A DNA stretch of 39,058 nt from QGNO01 sp964493125 (GCA_964493125.1 CAZBMS010000009.1:1-39058), one strand, 5' to 3'; counted from the stretch's first letter, positions 8,343 to 15,322 are shown. The notes: generated by a model not told the origin, from the letters alone. A program made the numbers and translations.

Positions 8343-8417
8343 TGGTGCCCCTGGGCGGACTCGAACCGCCGCACCTGGCTTCGGAGGCCAGTGCTCTATC
8401 CGCTGAGCTACAGGGGC
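8343..8417 (-). tRNA. tRNA-Arg (anticodon CCG)
   Basis: The minus strand folds into a full cloverleaf. The acceptor is GCCCCTG/CAGGGGC, the D arm GCTC...GAGC, the anticodon stem CTGGC/GCCAG with loop CTCCGAA (anticodon CCG, reading CGG), and the T arm GGCGG-TTCGAGT-CCGCC. The discriminator is A and the CCA is encoded in the gene. The 3' end lies a few bases from the stop codon of the convergent CoA-transferase gene, leaving no room for a separate terminator. Confidence 0.97.
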
Positions 8418-8426
8418 AGGAACTTC

Positions 8427-8455
8427 AATATAACAATGCACCGCTCCGAGCACAA
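8427..8455 (-). promoter_or_regulatory. Probable promoter of tRNA-Arg
   Basis: On the minus strand TTGTGC (8455-8450), a 17-base spacer and TATATT (8432-8427) lie ten bases upstream of the tRNA 5' end. That gives a short leader, as expected for a tRNA transcript. Confidence 0.45.
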
Positions 8456-8471
8456 GTTGGTCCGATAGGTC

Positions 8472-8500
8472 TTGACATTACGCGTGGGTATGCCTATGAT
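8472..8500 (+). promoter_or_regulatory. Strong sigma70-type promoter of collagen-like lipoprotein gene 1
   Basis: A perfect TTGACA (8472-8477), a 17-base spacer and TATGAT (8495-8500). The -10 overlaps an inverted repeat, GCCTA-TGAT-TAGGC (8492-8505), a possible operator. The spacer is 12/17 identical to that of the promoter of the second collagen-like gene (12520-12548, minus). The untranslated leader to the start codon is about 105 bases. Confidence 0.65.
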
Positions 8501-8611
8501 TAGGCAGGCTGTCAAAGCTGATTATGGCATCAGTATGTGCTGTAACAGTAGCCTAAATTTATTCACTCATGTGTATGCTGCTGATAGGCAGGCCGTATGA
8601 GGAGGTCGCAA

Positions 8612-9211
8612 GTGCGTCTTGTTAACAAAGGCACCTTTATAACACTGATAGTTATTTCTAGTTTACTTTTAATGGTTGCTGCAGGTTGCGGCAGTCAGGG
8701 TACTGCGGGTATACCAGGGTCGGCTGGCTCTGATGGCGCGGCAGGACCTCAAGGTTTCCAAGGGTTCCCGGGAGCTGAAGGACCTAAAGGGCCTAAAGGC
8801 GCTCTGGGAGCGAGAGGACCACAAGGTTATCAGGGATCTCAGGGAGATCAGGGTAATAAAGGTCCAACTGGTGACACACTACCATTGAACGTAGTTTTAG
8901 TAGGACCTGGAAACTCAACTAGTGCACAACCGATAGTCGTAAGCCCGGATGTTGCGCTGACTTTTGACATATACGGCACTGGTTTCCAACCTGGAGACAT
9001 TATTGACGTACAACTCTTCTCTCAAAATGGAAGATATGTACCAGTAACAACTACTAGCAAAGCGCTGGATAACTTCGTTGACCTAGCAGGCGCTTTTAAG
9101 TCAACGTGGTCAGCTGGTGGAAAGGTTAAGGCTGGAGTCTACGCGGTAGAGGTACTAGGAACTGTATCGAATACGAAGGCTTCTGCGCCGTTGATCGTAG
9201 CTAATAAGTAA
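8612..9211 (+). CDS. Collagen-like lipoprotein 1
   Basis: Predicted surface lipoprotein of 199 residues. A positively charged start and hydrophobic stretch end at a lipobox-like AAGC, so the mature protein begins with a lipid-modified Cys. Then come 21 uninterrupted Gly-X-Y triplets (GSQ to GDT), which can form a collagen-type triple helix. A beta-rich C-terminal domain of about 105 residues contains FDIYGTGFQPGDIIDVQLF, reminiscent of Ig-like or IPT folds. I chose the GTG at 8612 because AGGAGG lies six bases before it and the paralogue at 12420 starts at the same point (MRVFKQG against VRLVNKG). An ATG 15 bases upstream would read through the ribosome-binding site. Function is unknown; a trimeric surface stalk or adhesin-like role is inference. 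Confidence 0.85.
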   Translation: MRLVNKGTFITLIVISSLLLMVAAGCGSQGTAGIPGSAGSDGAAGPQGFQGFPGAEGPKGPKGALGARGPQGYQGSQGDQGNKGPTGDTLPLNVVLVGPGNSTSAQPIVVSPDVALTFDIYGTGFQPGDIIDVQLFSQNGRYVPVTTTSKALDNFVDLAGAFKSTWSAGGKVKAGVYAVEVLGTVSNTKASAPLIVANK

Positions 9212-9235
9212 AGAAAAAATACTTAGAACCATTAT

Positions 9236-9271
9236 AAAAGGGGAGCACACTATCCAGTGTGCTCCCCTTTT
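9236..9271 (+). terminator. Intrinsic terminator of collagen-like gene 1
   Basis: A perfect 15-bp stem (9236-9250 with 9257-9271) closes a six-base loop. It has a G/C core and A-run/T-run ends, 25 bases after the stop codon. It could act in both directions. Confidence 0.9.
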
Positions 9272-9330
9272 CTTATGAACTTTACAGGTTCTAGTTTGCT
9301 GATCGAGCCGCAGTTACTAAGCTGTAAGCT

Positions 9331-9359
9331 TTGACAAAAGAAACCTCATGAATTATGGT
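9331..9359 (+). promoter_or_regulatory. Promoter of the attenuator leader and propeller lipoprotein
   Basis: A perfect TTGACA (9331-9336), a 17-base spacer and TATGGT (9354-9359, 4/6). Transcription would start near 9366, leaving about 180 bases of leader before an intrinsic terminator and about 245 before the lipoprotein start codon. Confidence 0.5.
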
Positions 9360-9410
9360 ATTCGTTCAGCATAATGAAAATATGAAGAATAAAGGGTACT
9401 AATTAACGCC

Positions 9411-9512
9411 ATGCGACCGGCATTTAACAACATAGAAAAGAAAGAACACGGCATTATTTGCTGTACCTGTTCTTGTTGTTGTAAAGATGAATTGGGGTCC
9501 ATGGACTTGTAG
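9411..9512 (+). CDS. Candidate Cys-rich leader peptide (33 aa)
   Basis: The ATG at 9411 opens a 33-codon frame ending at TAG 9510-9512. Codons 17-24 read Cys-Cys-Thr-Cys-Ser-Cys-Cys-Cys (9459-9482), six cysteines in eight codons. The stop lies 31 bases before the terminator stem. A ribosome paused at these codons would leave GGGGTC (9494-9499) free to trap the terminator arm. A ribosome reaching the stop codon would cover it. This geometry fits a cysteine-sensing attenuator. Against it, the only purine-rich site (AAAGGG, 9391-9396) is about 14 bases from the ATG, which is long. The alternative is chance, or a small Cys-rich peptide with its own function. Confidence 0.3.
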   Translation: MRPAFNNIEKKEHGIICCTCSCCCKDELGSMDL

Positions 9513-9543
9513 GCGATATAAATACAACCGCAATGTTCCAGTG

Positions 9544-9573
9544 AGACCTCCATTTAGGGAGGTCTTTTTTTTT
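9544..9573 (+). terminator. Intrinsic terminator (attenuator) upstream of the propeller lipoprotein gene
   Basis: AGACCTCC (9544-9551) pairs with GGAGGTCT (9558-9565) across a six-base loop, followed by an unbroken run of nine T (9565-9573). It is 24 bases before the ribosome-binding site of the next gene on the same strand, so it must be bypassed unless that gene has its own promoter in the remaining bases. None is evident. Confidence 0.85.
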
Positions 9574-9609
9574 GCCTTGTGAGAATCAAAATTCCGAAGG
9601 AGTATGGAA

Positions 9610-10962
9610 ATGAATTTTAGAATGTTGTCTGGATTAGTTTTGCTGCTGGTTTTGGTCACAACAGTAGCATGTGGAGCTTCCCAGGACCCGCCGGCAGGAC
9701 CAACGGGTACTAAGGCTGGAATAGCTTCATTTGAAGTCTGGGCAGTTGACCAGTCGGCCACTGCTAGCGAAGGCCATGGTGGACTCATCTACATATGGGA
9801 TGGGGCTGAAATATCTTCAAATGCTAGTGAGGCCACTCCAGAGAAAATTGATCTGGCTGTGGCGGCTAAGGACGCCGGTTGTGATGTCCCTAAGAAGCCT
9901 CACATGGTGCTTGCCAACCATGGCAGCCCGAAGTCTAGCCACGTTGTTTTAGCCAATGTAGGTTCAGGTGATACCTTCTTCATAAACATTGCCAGCCGGA
10001 CTATAGTTGGTTGTGTAAATACAATAGGGGGTTTCAATGGAGCGGGTGGAACGGCTAATACCCACGCCGCAGCTGCATCTACTGATAACAGCATGGCTAT
10101 TGTCGCTAATATTGGAGCCAAGGGCGAATCCGGATTCTTGCATAAGATACAGACTAACTATACCAATGATGATTACAACTTTGTGGAGACGTTGTCTTTG
10201 GATCAGTTCTCGAACGATTTAGGAACTTCGGTGGCACGACCCATCTGCCACGATTTCACTCGTGACAGTAAGTTCGCCTATGTAACTCTAGCTGGAGGTG
10301 GCTTACTGGTCGTAGATGTGGGCTCTGCTGATGGATCCACACCTATGACTGTCGTTAAGGTCTATGACAAGGATACGGTTCCAGGCATCGGTTGTGGAGT
10401 GACTCTTCTACGCGATGGCAGGATAATGACCAATGGTGAGAGTGGGGCTAAGGGAGGAGATGATTTCCTCTATATCTTTGATCCCAGTAGAGCCGCCGAC
10501 GGGATATTTTCGGACCCAGTGCAGATTGAACTCCCTGGCGAGGACACACACGGTGCGGTTACCTGTACTGATCAGAATGGAAGTGTCTTTGCTGTAACAA
10601 GTATGCGTGTCAGTAATGACGTTAACTTCGTCAATCTCCAGACGAATGAGGTTGTCGCGACGCAGTCTATGGCTAAGTCATTTAGCCTCGATCCAAAGCC
10701 TGACGTGGCAGACATCGTCGGTGACAAGATGTTCATTGCATTGAGGGGTCATAAACCGCTGACGGCTATCGGCTCTCTTGAGTCTGTGGATCGTACGCCA
10801 GGAGTGGCTGTACTCACCATCAGCGATGATTGCAAGAGCTTTAGCTGGGAACCGAAGGACATTGCTTCAATGGTAGATCCTGTAAGGCTCGTTAGTGGAA
10901 GCTTCCCTGGGCAGAAGATCACTGCCGCTGACCCGCATGGTTTGGAAGTGGTGATAAAGTAA
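9610..10962 (+). CDS. Beta-propeller-like (YncE/YVTN-type) lipoprotein
   Basis: Predicted exported lipoprotein of 450 residues. The hydrophobic signal ends at VTTVAC-G, giving a mature N-terminal Cys. The rest consists of repeating strand-turn units of 40-60 residues in the style of YncE or cytochrome-cd1-type propellers (SHVVLANVGSGDTFFIN, SKFAYVTLAGGGLLVVDVG, GSVFAVTSMRVSNDVNFVN). A His recurs at similar blade positions (KPHMV, NTHAA, ICHDF, DTHGA, DPHGL), which could bind metal or cofactor. Six further Cys are present, unusual for an exported bacterial protein and suggesting disulfides. I chose ATG 9610 because AAGGAG is seven bases upstream; ATG 9604 is only one base from it. The specific function is not recognised. 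Confidence 0.8.
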   Translation: MNFRMLSGLVLLLVLVTTVACGASQDPPAGPTGTKAGIASFEVWAVDQSATASEGHGGLIYIWDGAEISSNASEATPEKIDLAVAAKDAGCDVPKKPHMVLANHGSPKSSHVVLANVGSGDTFFINIASRTIVGCVNTIGGFNGAGGTANTHAAAASTDNSMAIVANIGAKGESGFLHKIQTNYTNDDYNFVETLSLDQFSNDLGTSVARPICHDFTRDSKFAYVTLAGGGLLVVDVGSADGSTPMTVVKVYDKDTVPGIGCGVTLLRDGRIMTNGESGAKGGDDFLYIFDPSRAADGIFSDPVQIELPGEDTHGAVTCTDQNGSVFAVTSMRVSNDVNFVNLQTNEVVATQSMAKSFSLDPKPDVADIVGDKMFIALRGHKPLTAIGSLESVDRTPGVAVLTISDDCKSFSWEPKDIASMVDPVRLVSGSFPGQKITAADPHGLEVVIK

Positions 10963-10982
10963 GGCTTTGTTAAAGGTCAAAT

Positions 10983-11039
10983 TGAAGTCTCATGGGGCGG
11001 ATACCGCCCCATGAGACTTCACCAGCAAGCGTAGCTTGC
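10983..11039 (+). terminator. Perfect long inverted repeat plus second small hairpin after the propeller gene
   Basis: An 18-bp perfect stem (10983-11000 with 11004-11021) closes a three-base loop, 20 bases after the stop codon. A second hairpin, GCAAGC-GTA-GCTTGC (11025-11039), follows directly. Neither has a T-run, so this may be a non-canonical terminator, a transcript-stabilising 3' end or a palindromic repeat element. Confidence 0.5.
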
Positions 11040-11104
11040 ATGGAGATTTGCGAGTCATGGTTAGTACCTCTGCCCCCCTGCTTTTCTGTTATCCTCTATT
11101 GTTC

Positions 11105-11695
11105 TTAATCACGTGGTGCCGAAAGAATATAGTTAGCAATTTTTTCGAGGGCTTTCCATCGATCAATTGTTACAACTGGTGGATGCGGAGAGAAAATCTT
11201 ATTGATTTCTATAGTCCAGCCTTGGAATCGGTTGGGATGCGTGAACATCGTCACATCCCCTAAGTCCGTCACGGCTCTGTCTATTTCCTCATCCTCGGAA
11301 AGCGTCTTTGCGAGCGGTATGGTATGTGCTTCGCCTTTCCAGAAAACATCTACGACCTTCCCAAAGAGCGGGAAGGCTTTTTTTCTGACAGTCTTGAGTT
11401 TCAGTTGTTTGTGATTCATGGGGACATTTTGATCAGGCATTCCAAAGACCACCCGGTATCGCGCTGGGCCGTGTTTGTCTGCTCTCTTTGTTCTGACTAC
11501 GTTAATCCAACTGAATGGACTGTCTGTTCTTATGTCGATCAGCCCAAGAGAAGGATGTTTCCAGAACAGATTAGAAGTCCGTAACTTCTCCTCGGGTCTT
11601 CTCAATTCCCGATCAACCATCTCGGATTGTATACCTGCTGCTTCTAGGCTCGCAGCGATTGTATCTCTTGTCTTATCCCTTAACCATTCGCGCAT
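11105..11695 (-). CDS. Hypothetical protein (196 aa), unrecognised
   Basis: A long open frame with coding-like composition. Its ATG at 11695 has GGAG about eight bases upstream. The product is soluble, with no signal peptide or membrane segment. The N-terminal 40 residues are helical and charged (DKTRDTIAASLEAAG...). A middle part rich in aromatic and basic residues follows (SLGLIDIRTDSPFSWINVVRTKRADKHGPARYRVVFGM), then a strand-rich end with FTHPNRFQGWTIEINKIF. I do not recognise a family or catalytic motif. The mixture of R/K with W/F and the strand pattern recalls small nuclease or PD-(D/E)XK-like folds, but I cannot show active-site residues and do not claim it. It stands alone between lipoprotein genes on both sides. 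Confidence 0.65.
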   Translation of the reverse strand: MREWLRDKTRDTIAASLEAAGIQSEMVDRELRRPEEKLRTSNLFWKHPSLGLIDIRTDSPFSWINVVRTKRADKHGPARYRVVFGMPDQNVPMNHKQLKLKTVRKKAFPLFGKVVDVFWKGEAHTIPLAKTLSEDEEIDRAVTDLGDVTMFTHPNRFQGWTIEINKIFSPHPPVVTIDRWKALEKIANYILSAPRD

Positions 11696-11768
11696 AATCT
11701 AATCTCCAAAATATTTGTGTGCTTAGATCCTCAGCATTAGTAATACATAACAAGATATAACGTTATAT

Positions 11769-11809
11769 AAAAAAGAGACCCTGTGAACGCATCACAGGGT
11801 CTCTTTTTT
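11769..11809 (-). terminator. Intrinsic terminator of collagen-like gene 2
   Basis: A perfect 18-bp stem (11769-11786 with 11792-11809) closes a five-base loop, with six A at one end and six T at the other. It can work in both directions. It lies 20 bases beyond the stop codon of the collagen-like gene on the minus strand and also insulates the gene starting at 11695. Confidence 0.9.
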
Positions 11810-11829
11810 ATATATTACTTAGTCTGTAG

Positions 11830-12420
11830 TTACTCTACAACTAACGGAGCTGAAGCACTTATGTTTCCGTCACCAGTTGCGGCTGTTAATACTACTGAAT
11901 ATACACCCGCGCTTAAGGATGTTTTGTTAGTAGACAGAACTGAGCTGAATACTCCGCCTAGGCTAGCCGTCGCGTCGCCACTATCAAGTTTGAGTATTAA
12001 CGAGCTACCGTCTGATTTGTGAAGTTCACCTATTACGTAAGCGCCACCTGGGAAACCTGATCCAGTTACTGTGAATGTTGCTACTCCAGCAGCCACTGTC
12101 AAAGGCTGACCGCCATTCACGCCATCACTCAGTATTACTGATGCAGGTTGTGTTGGTCCAGTGTCACCTTTGGCTCCTGTTGCACCTTTTGCACCTTGTG
12201 GTCCTTCGGCTCCTGGATATCCAGTCGAACCTTGATCACCAGCTGCACCTTGTGGTCCTTGAGGACCTGCTGCACCTTGTGGTCCTTGGGCTCCTCCAGA
12301 TCCTGCCGGTCCTGCTGGTCCTTGCGTTCCTGCCGGGCCCGCACAAGCTATTGTCAGAAGAAGAGCTAAAACGGACAGAACAACAAGCGTCCCTATTGAT
12401 CCCTGTTTGAATACACGCAT
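11830..12420 (-). CDS. Collagen-like lipoprotein 2
   Basis: Paralogue of the product at 8612-9211, with 196 residues. The signal peptide ends at LTIAC, so the mature N-terminus is a lipidated Cys. Then come exactly 21 Gly-X-Y triplets (GPA to GPT), rich in Ala, Gln and Pro, followed by a C-terminal domain of about 105 residues with FTVTGSGFPGGAYVIGELH, matching FDIYGTGFQPGDIIDVQLF of the first copy. Each ends in A-S-A-P-L-x-V. The ATG at 12420 has GAGGAG about nine bases upstream. Anchoring on the outer face by lipid and trimer formation through the Gly-X-Y region are inferred from collagen-like proteins in general. The biological role is unknown. Confidence 0.87.
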   Translation of the reverse strand: MRVFKQGSIGTLVVLSVLALLLTIACAGPAGTQGPAGPAGSGGAQGPQGAAGPQGPQGAAGDQGSTGYPGAEGPQGAKGATGAKGDTGPTQPASVILSDGVNGGQPLTVAAGVATFTVTGSGFPGGAYVIGELHKSDGSSLILKLDSGDATASLGGVFSSVLSTNKTSLSAGVYSVVLTAATGDGNISASAPLVVE

Positions 12421-12519
12421 GGATTCATTCTCCTCATTGGTGCGTTAAAAGTTGTTAGCTACCTACTCTAAGACTGACTAATGCGCACCGTAATAAGTCT
12501 GCCTGAGTCAGACCCGTTA

Positions 12520-12548
12520 ATGATAGGTATACTGACGCCTGATGTCAA
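12520..12548 (-). promoter_or_regulatory. Strong sigma70-type promoter of collagen-like lipoprotein gene 2
   Basis: On the minus strand TTGACA (12548-12543), a 17-base spacer and TATCAT (12525-12520). Both hexamers and 12 of 17 spacer bases match the promoter of collagen-like gene 1, and the leader lengths (about 95-105 bases) are alike. Confidence 0.65.
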
Positions 12549-12591
12549 GTCATCTACGTTAAGATCTATCAAGTCTGTTTGGCTGTTTTAT

Positions 12592-12622
12592 AAGACGACT
12601 AATAAATAACTTTAGTTGTCTT
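12592..12622 (-). terminator. Possible terminator after the CNNM/CBS gene
   Basis: AAGACGACTAA (12592-12602) pairs with TTAGTTGTCTT (12612-12622), 11 bp with one G-T, just after the stop codon at 12626 on the minus strand. The following sequence is AT-rich but lacks a clean T-run. Confidence 0.4.
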
Positions 12623-12625
12623 GAG

Positions 12626-13864
12626 TTAAATGCTCTTTTTTACGCGTACTTTCCTTACCCTTCGGCCAGAAGTAGATAAGACTTGGAAGTTTAATCCTTC
12701 CACGGTTGCTGTTTCACCGATATCAGGAATCTTGCCTAGTTGTGTAGATAGGAGACCACCGATTGTTTCGAAGCCGTCACCTTCTATCGCGGTGCCAAAA
12801 AGTTCATTAATTTCATCTAACGGAACGCTCCCTTCAACTATAGCTTCATGCTCGCCGAACTTTACTATGTCTGGTTCTTCCTGAGCAAATTCATCTTCCA
12901 ACTCCCCTACTATCTCTTCTAGTAGGTCTTCCATAGTAATCAGTCCTTCGGTTCCGCCATATTCATCTACTACTACTGCTACAGATGCCTTTTTATCCTG
13001 CATTTCCCTCAATAATTCATCTACTGGTTTGGAGTCAGGCACAAATAATGCTGGTCTGGCTACATTTTCAAGATTGCCATTCACTTTACCAGAGCTAGTC
13101 TTTTGAAGAACGTCCCGTGCGTGTACTATTCCTACAACGTCGTCGATGTTGTCACGATATACTAGAATTCTACTGTGACCCACTTCTGCCATAAGGGCGG
13201 CTATGTCCTCTAGAGAGGTATTAATTTCTGAGGCGTCTATGTCCACACGAGGGACCATTATTTCCCTAACTGGAACATCTTCAAGATGGAGGATCGCCTG
13301 TATCATTCGTCTTTCGTCTGAATCTGCATCCTTGATCTCTTCTTCGACAACTTCTTGCTCCGTTAGTTGTCCGGGTGCCTCATTTGATTCTTGACGGGGT
13401 TCAGAGGCTCTGGTCAACCGTAGTAATCTGTTTATGAGCGGGTCAAGTGGAGTAATTATCCAAAATGCTAATTTGAATATAGGCAACGTGAGCTTAAGTA
13501 TTCTATAAGGGAAGGCCCTAGCCAGTTTTGTCCCTACTGTTGCAACTATATGTAACGCTAATAATCCTACGATTACAAATCCAAATGATTGGTGCCATGA
13601 AAAAGTTAGTACATTTATCGTGAATGAGATTAATGATGCAGTTGCGAACGATACAGATATCAACTTTCCAACTAAAAGCAGCTCTGAGGCCTTTTTGGGT
13701 GTTAACCGCTGCTTGTTTCCAGATACTTCTGAAGTTTGGTTAAGTCCAAATATCTCCCTTGCTTTACCTGTTGATAAGAGAGATGAATCTAACCCGTAAA
13801 TTGCAAATATTGATGCATTGGACACTATCCAAATTATAAGTGTCACTAAATTAACATCATCCAA
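12626..13864 (-). CDS. CNNM/CorC-HlyC type membrane protein with CBS domain pair
   Basis: Integral membrane protein of the CNNM (DUF21)-CBS-CorC_HlyC family, linked to magnesium or other divalent cation efflux in characterised members. Of the 412 residues, about 1-155 contain hydrophobic segments near 6-25, 70-90, 95-115 and 130-150. Residues about 190-315 form two CBS motifs (MVPRVDIDASEINTSLEDI..., VDELLREMQDKKASVAVVVDEYGG). The last ~85 residues are the CorC/HlyC regulatory domain (EAIVEGSVPLDEINELFG, GFETIGGLLSTQLG). The start is TTG at 13864 with GGGGAGG six bases upstream. It overlaps the end of glmU by eight bases, so the two genes are translationally coupled. The N-terminal domain is shorter and more divergent than in typical members. 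Confidence 0.9.
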   Translation of the reverse strand: MDDVNLVTLIIWIVSNASIFAIYGLDSSLLSTGKAREIFGLNQTSEVSGNKQRLTPKKASELLLVGKLISVSFATASLISFTINVLTFSWHQSFGFVIVGLLALHIVATVGTKLARAFPYRILKLTLPIFKLAFWIITPLDPLINRLLRLTRASEPRQESNEAPGQLTEQEVVEEEIKDADSDERRMIQAILHLEDVPVREIMVPRVDIDASEINTSLEDIAALMAEVGHSRILVYRDNIDDVVGIVHARDVLQKTSSGKVNGNLENVARPALFVPDSKPVDELLREMQDKKASVAVVVDEYGGTEGLITMEDLLEEIVGELEDEFAQEEPDIVKFGEHEAIVEGSVPLDEINELFGTAIEGDGFETIGGLLSTQLGKIPDIGETATVEGLNFQVLSTSGRRVRKVRVKKSI

Positions 13865-15287
13865 GTTCGGCCTCCCCTAACTCGGATTTTTTTGGTTCTT
13901 CATTTACTGTTTTCTCACTTTTTCGGGTTCTCGCTTTCATTTCAGCTGGCACCCCTATAGCCAAATTGTCATCAGGGACATCTTTAGTAATCACTGCTCC
14001 GGCCGCTGTGTATGACCGCTTTCCTACCTTAACAGGTGCTATCAAGATGGTGTCACTTCCTATGAAAGCGCCATCTTCAATATTAGTCCTGTACTTGGTT
14101 TCCCCGTCAAAATTTGAAGTTATTGTTCCTGCTCCTATGTTTACGTCATTACCTACCGTTGAATCACCTACATATCCAAAATGACCTATAGATGTATTTT
14201 CGCCTACCCTACTATTCTTTATTTCGGCAAAGTTTCCGATATTTGATTTCGCTTCTATTACTGTGTCTGGCCGGATGTGACTGAAGGGTCCAACCGCCAC
14301 TTCGGATTTCAGGATTGCTCTTTCAATGATTGATGCAACTACTCCAACTGAATCGCCAATTGTGGAATTTCGTATTATAGTGTTCGGCCCTAGGGTACAT
14401 CGCTCGCCTACGATGCTTTGCCCCAGGATACTGGTATTTGGATGAATAGTTGTGTCTTTACCTATCGTTACTTCAGCGTCTATGTATGTCGCCGAAGGAT
14501 CGATAATAGTAACTCCTTTTGCCATCCAATCGTCTAAAATATATCTTCGTATCACTTGCTCTGCTTTAGCTAGATCTTTACGGTCGTTTATACCTATCCC
14601 CTCTACCCCATTTTCTGTGGCAACGCTTTCAATTAGAAGTTCTGATGTCGCAGCCTTCTCCACTAAATCTGTGAGATAATATTCGCCATTTGGCGACGGC
14701 TTCAATTCCTCCAAAGCTTTCCAGAGCCACTTATTGTCGAATGCATAGAGACCGGCATTAACTTCGTTATTTCGGAGTTGTGTCTCTTCCAAAGCTGATT
14801 GTTCTGTCAGTTTGACAATATTTCCGGTTGCATTTCTGATTATCCTCCCGTAGCCATTTGGTGCATCGGAAACGGATGTTAACAGTGTTAAGGTTGCATT
14901 TGAGGACTCATGCTTCGCGATCAACTTTGAAATAGTTTCAGGCTTAATTAATGGAGTATCAGCATAGGCGATAAGAATGCTGGAGGCGTCTGTTTTGGAA
15001 AGTGTCTGTAGTTGCCGGACGGCGTCTCCAGTACCACACGGCATAGGTTGCTCGACAAACGAAACATTGTCAGCTAGGTGATTTCGAATTTCTTTGGCGT
15101 TCGGTGGCACTACTACTGAAATATCTGCTTCGGTGGCATTGCGGATTGACTCAAGGACGTATTGGACCATGGCTTTACCAGCTATCGTGTGCAACACTTT
15201 TGGGACGCTTGAATTCATGCGGGTGCTTTTACCCCCCGCAAGAACACCGATTAACCATCCGTTAGATTGTTTGTTTGATATATTCAA
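13857..15287 (-). CDS. glmU: Bifunctional GlcNAc-1-P uridyltransferase / glucosamine-1-P acetyltransferase GlmU
   Basis: Makes UDP-GlcNAc for peptidoglycan and surface glycans in two steps. The 476 residues show an N-terminal nucleotidyltransferase domain with a variant signature, LAGGKSTRM (the usual form is LAAGxGTRM), PKVLH and YADTPLI. From about residue 255 on there is a left-handed beta-helix acetyltransferase with SHIRPDTVI, the catalytic-His segment GHFGYVGDS, NIGAGTITSNFDG, and FIGSDTILIAPVKVG. The C-terminal tail after residue 455 is charged and variable. No ATG is available; the TTG at 15287 is the best start but has only a weak site (GGTGGG) upstream, just past a T-run. A MobA-like protein is ruled out by the acetyltransferase half. 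Confidence 0.95.
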   Translation of the reverse strand: MNISNKQSNGWLIGVLAGGKSTRMNSSVPKVLHTIAGKAMVQYVLESIRNATEADISVVVPPNAKEIRNHLADNVSFVEQPMPCGTGDAVRQLQTLSKTDASSILIAYADTPLIKPETISKLIAKHESSNATLTLLTSVSDAPNGYGRIIRNATGNIVKLTEQSALEETQLRNNEVNAGLYAFDNKWLWKALEELKPSPNGEYYLTDLVEKAATSELLIESVATENGVEGIGINDRKDLAKAEQVIRRYILDDWMAKGVTIIDPSATYIDAEVTIGKDTTIHPNTSILGQSIVGERCTLGPNTIIRNSTIGDSVGVVASIIERAILKSEVAVGPFSHIRPDTVIEAKSNIGNFAEIKNSRVGENTSIGHFGYVGDSTVGNDVNIGAGTITSNFDGETKYRTNIEDGAFIGSDTILIAPVKVGKRSYTAAGAVITKDVPDDNLAIGVPAEMKARTRKSEKTVNEEPKKSELGEAELG

Positions 15288-15305
15288 ATAAAAAAACCCA
15301 CCAGC

Positions 15306-15322
15306 CTCACATATCTTGTGAG
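15306..15322 (-). terminator. Hairpin and T-run in the glmU leader
   Basis: On the minus strand CTCACA...TGTGAG forms a six-bp stem with a five-base loop. Nine bases later there is a run of seven T immediately before the TTG start of glmU. It may be a weak terminator for the MFS gene upstream or part of the glmU leader, since the likely glmU promoter lies further upstream. The gap between stem and T-run is longer than usual. Confidence 0.25.

Larger units (their letters stand above)
9366..9573 (+). ncRNA. Candidate attenuator leader RNA (or independent small RNA)
   Basis: This is the only stretch over 300 bases without a clear gene (9272-9609). It holds a promoter, a short Cys-codon-rich open frame and then a strong intrinsic terminator placed upstream of the lipoprotein gene. 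That order of promoter, leader, terminator and gene is the layout of transcription attenuators and riboswitches. GGGGTC at 9494-9499 can pair with GACCTC at 9545-9550 (one G-U), which is the 5' arm of the terminator, so a competing antiterminator is possible. The palindrome GTCCATGGAC (9497-9506) adds an alternative hairpin. I recognise no known riboswitch class. A free-standing ~200-nt small RNA is the alternative. Confidence 0.4.

Noticed and set aside
8597..8611. ATG start for collagen-like gene 1 fifteen bases upstream
   Set aside because: Those codons contain the AGGAGG that serves GTG 8612, and the paralogue lacks the extra residues.
8676..8888. Second frame inside collagen-like gene 1
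   Set aside because: It is open only because of the GGN repeat periodicity, and it has no start signal.
12075..12410. 111-codon Leu/His-rich plus-strand frame
   Set aside because: It is the antisense reading of the Gly-X-Y repeat of collagen-like gene 2. The repetitive codons keep all frames open.
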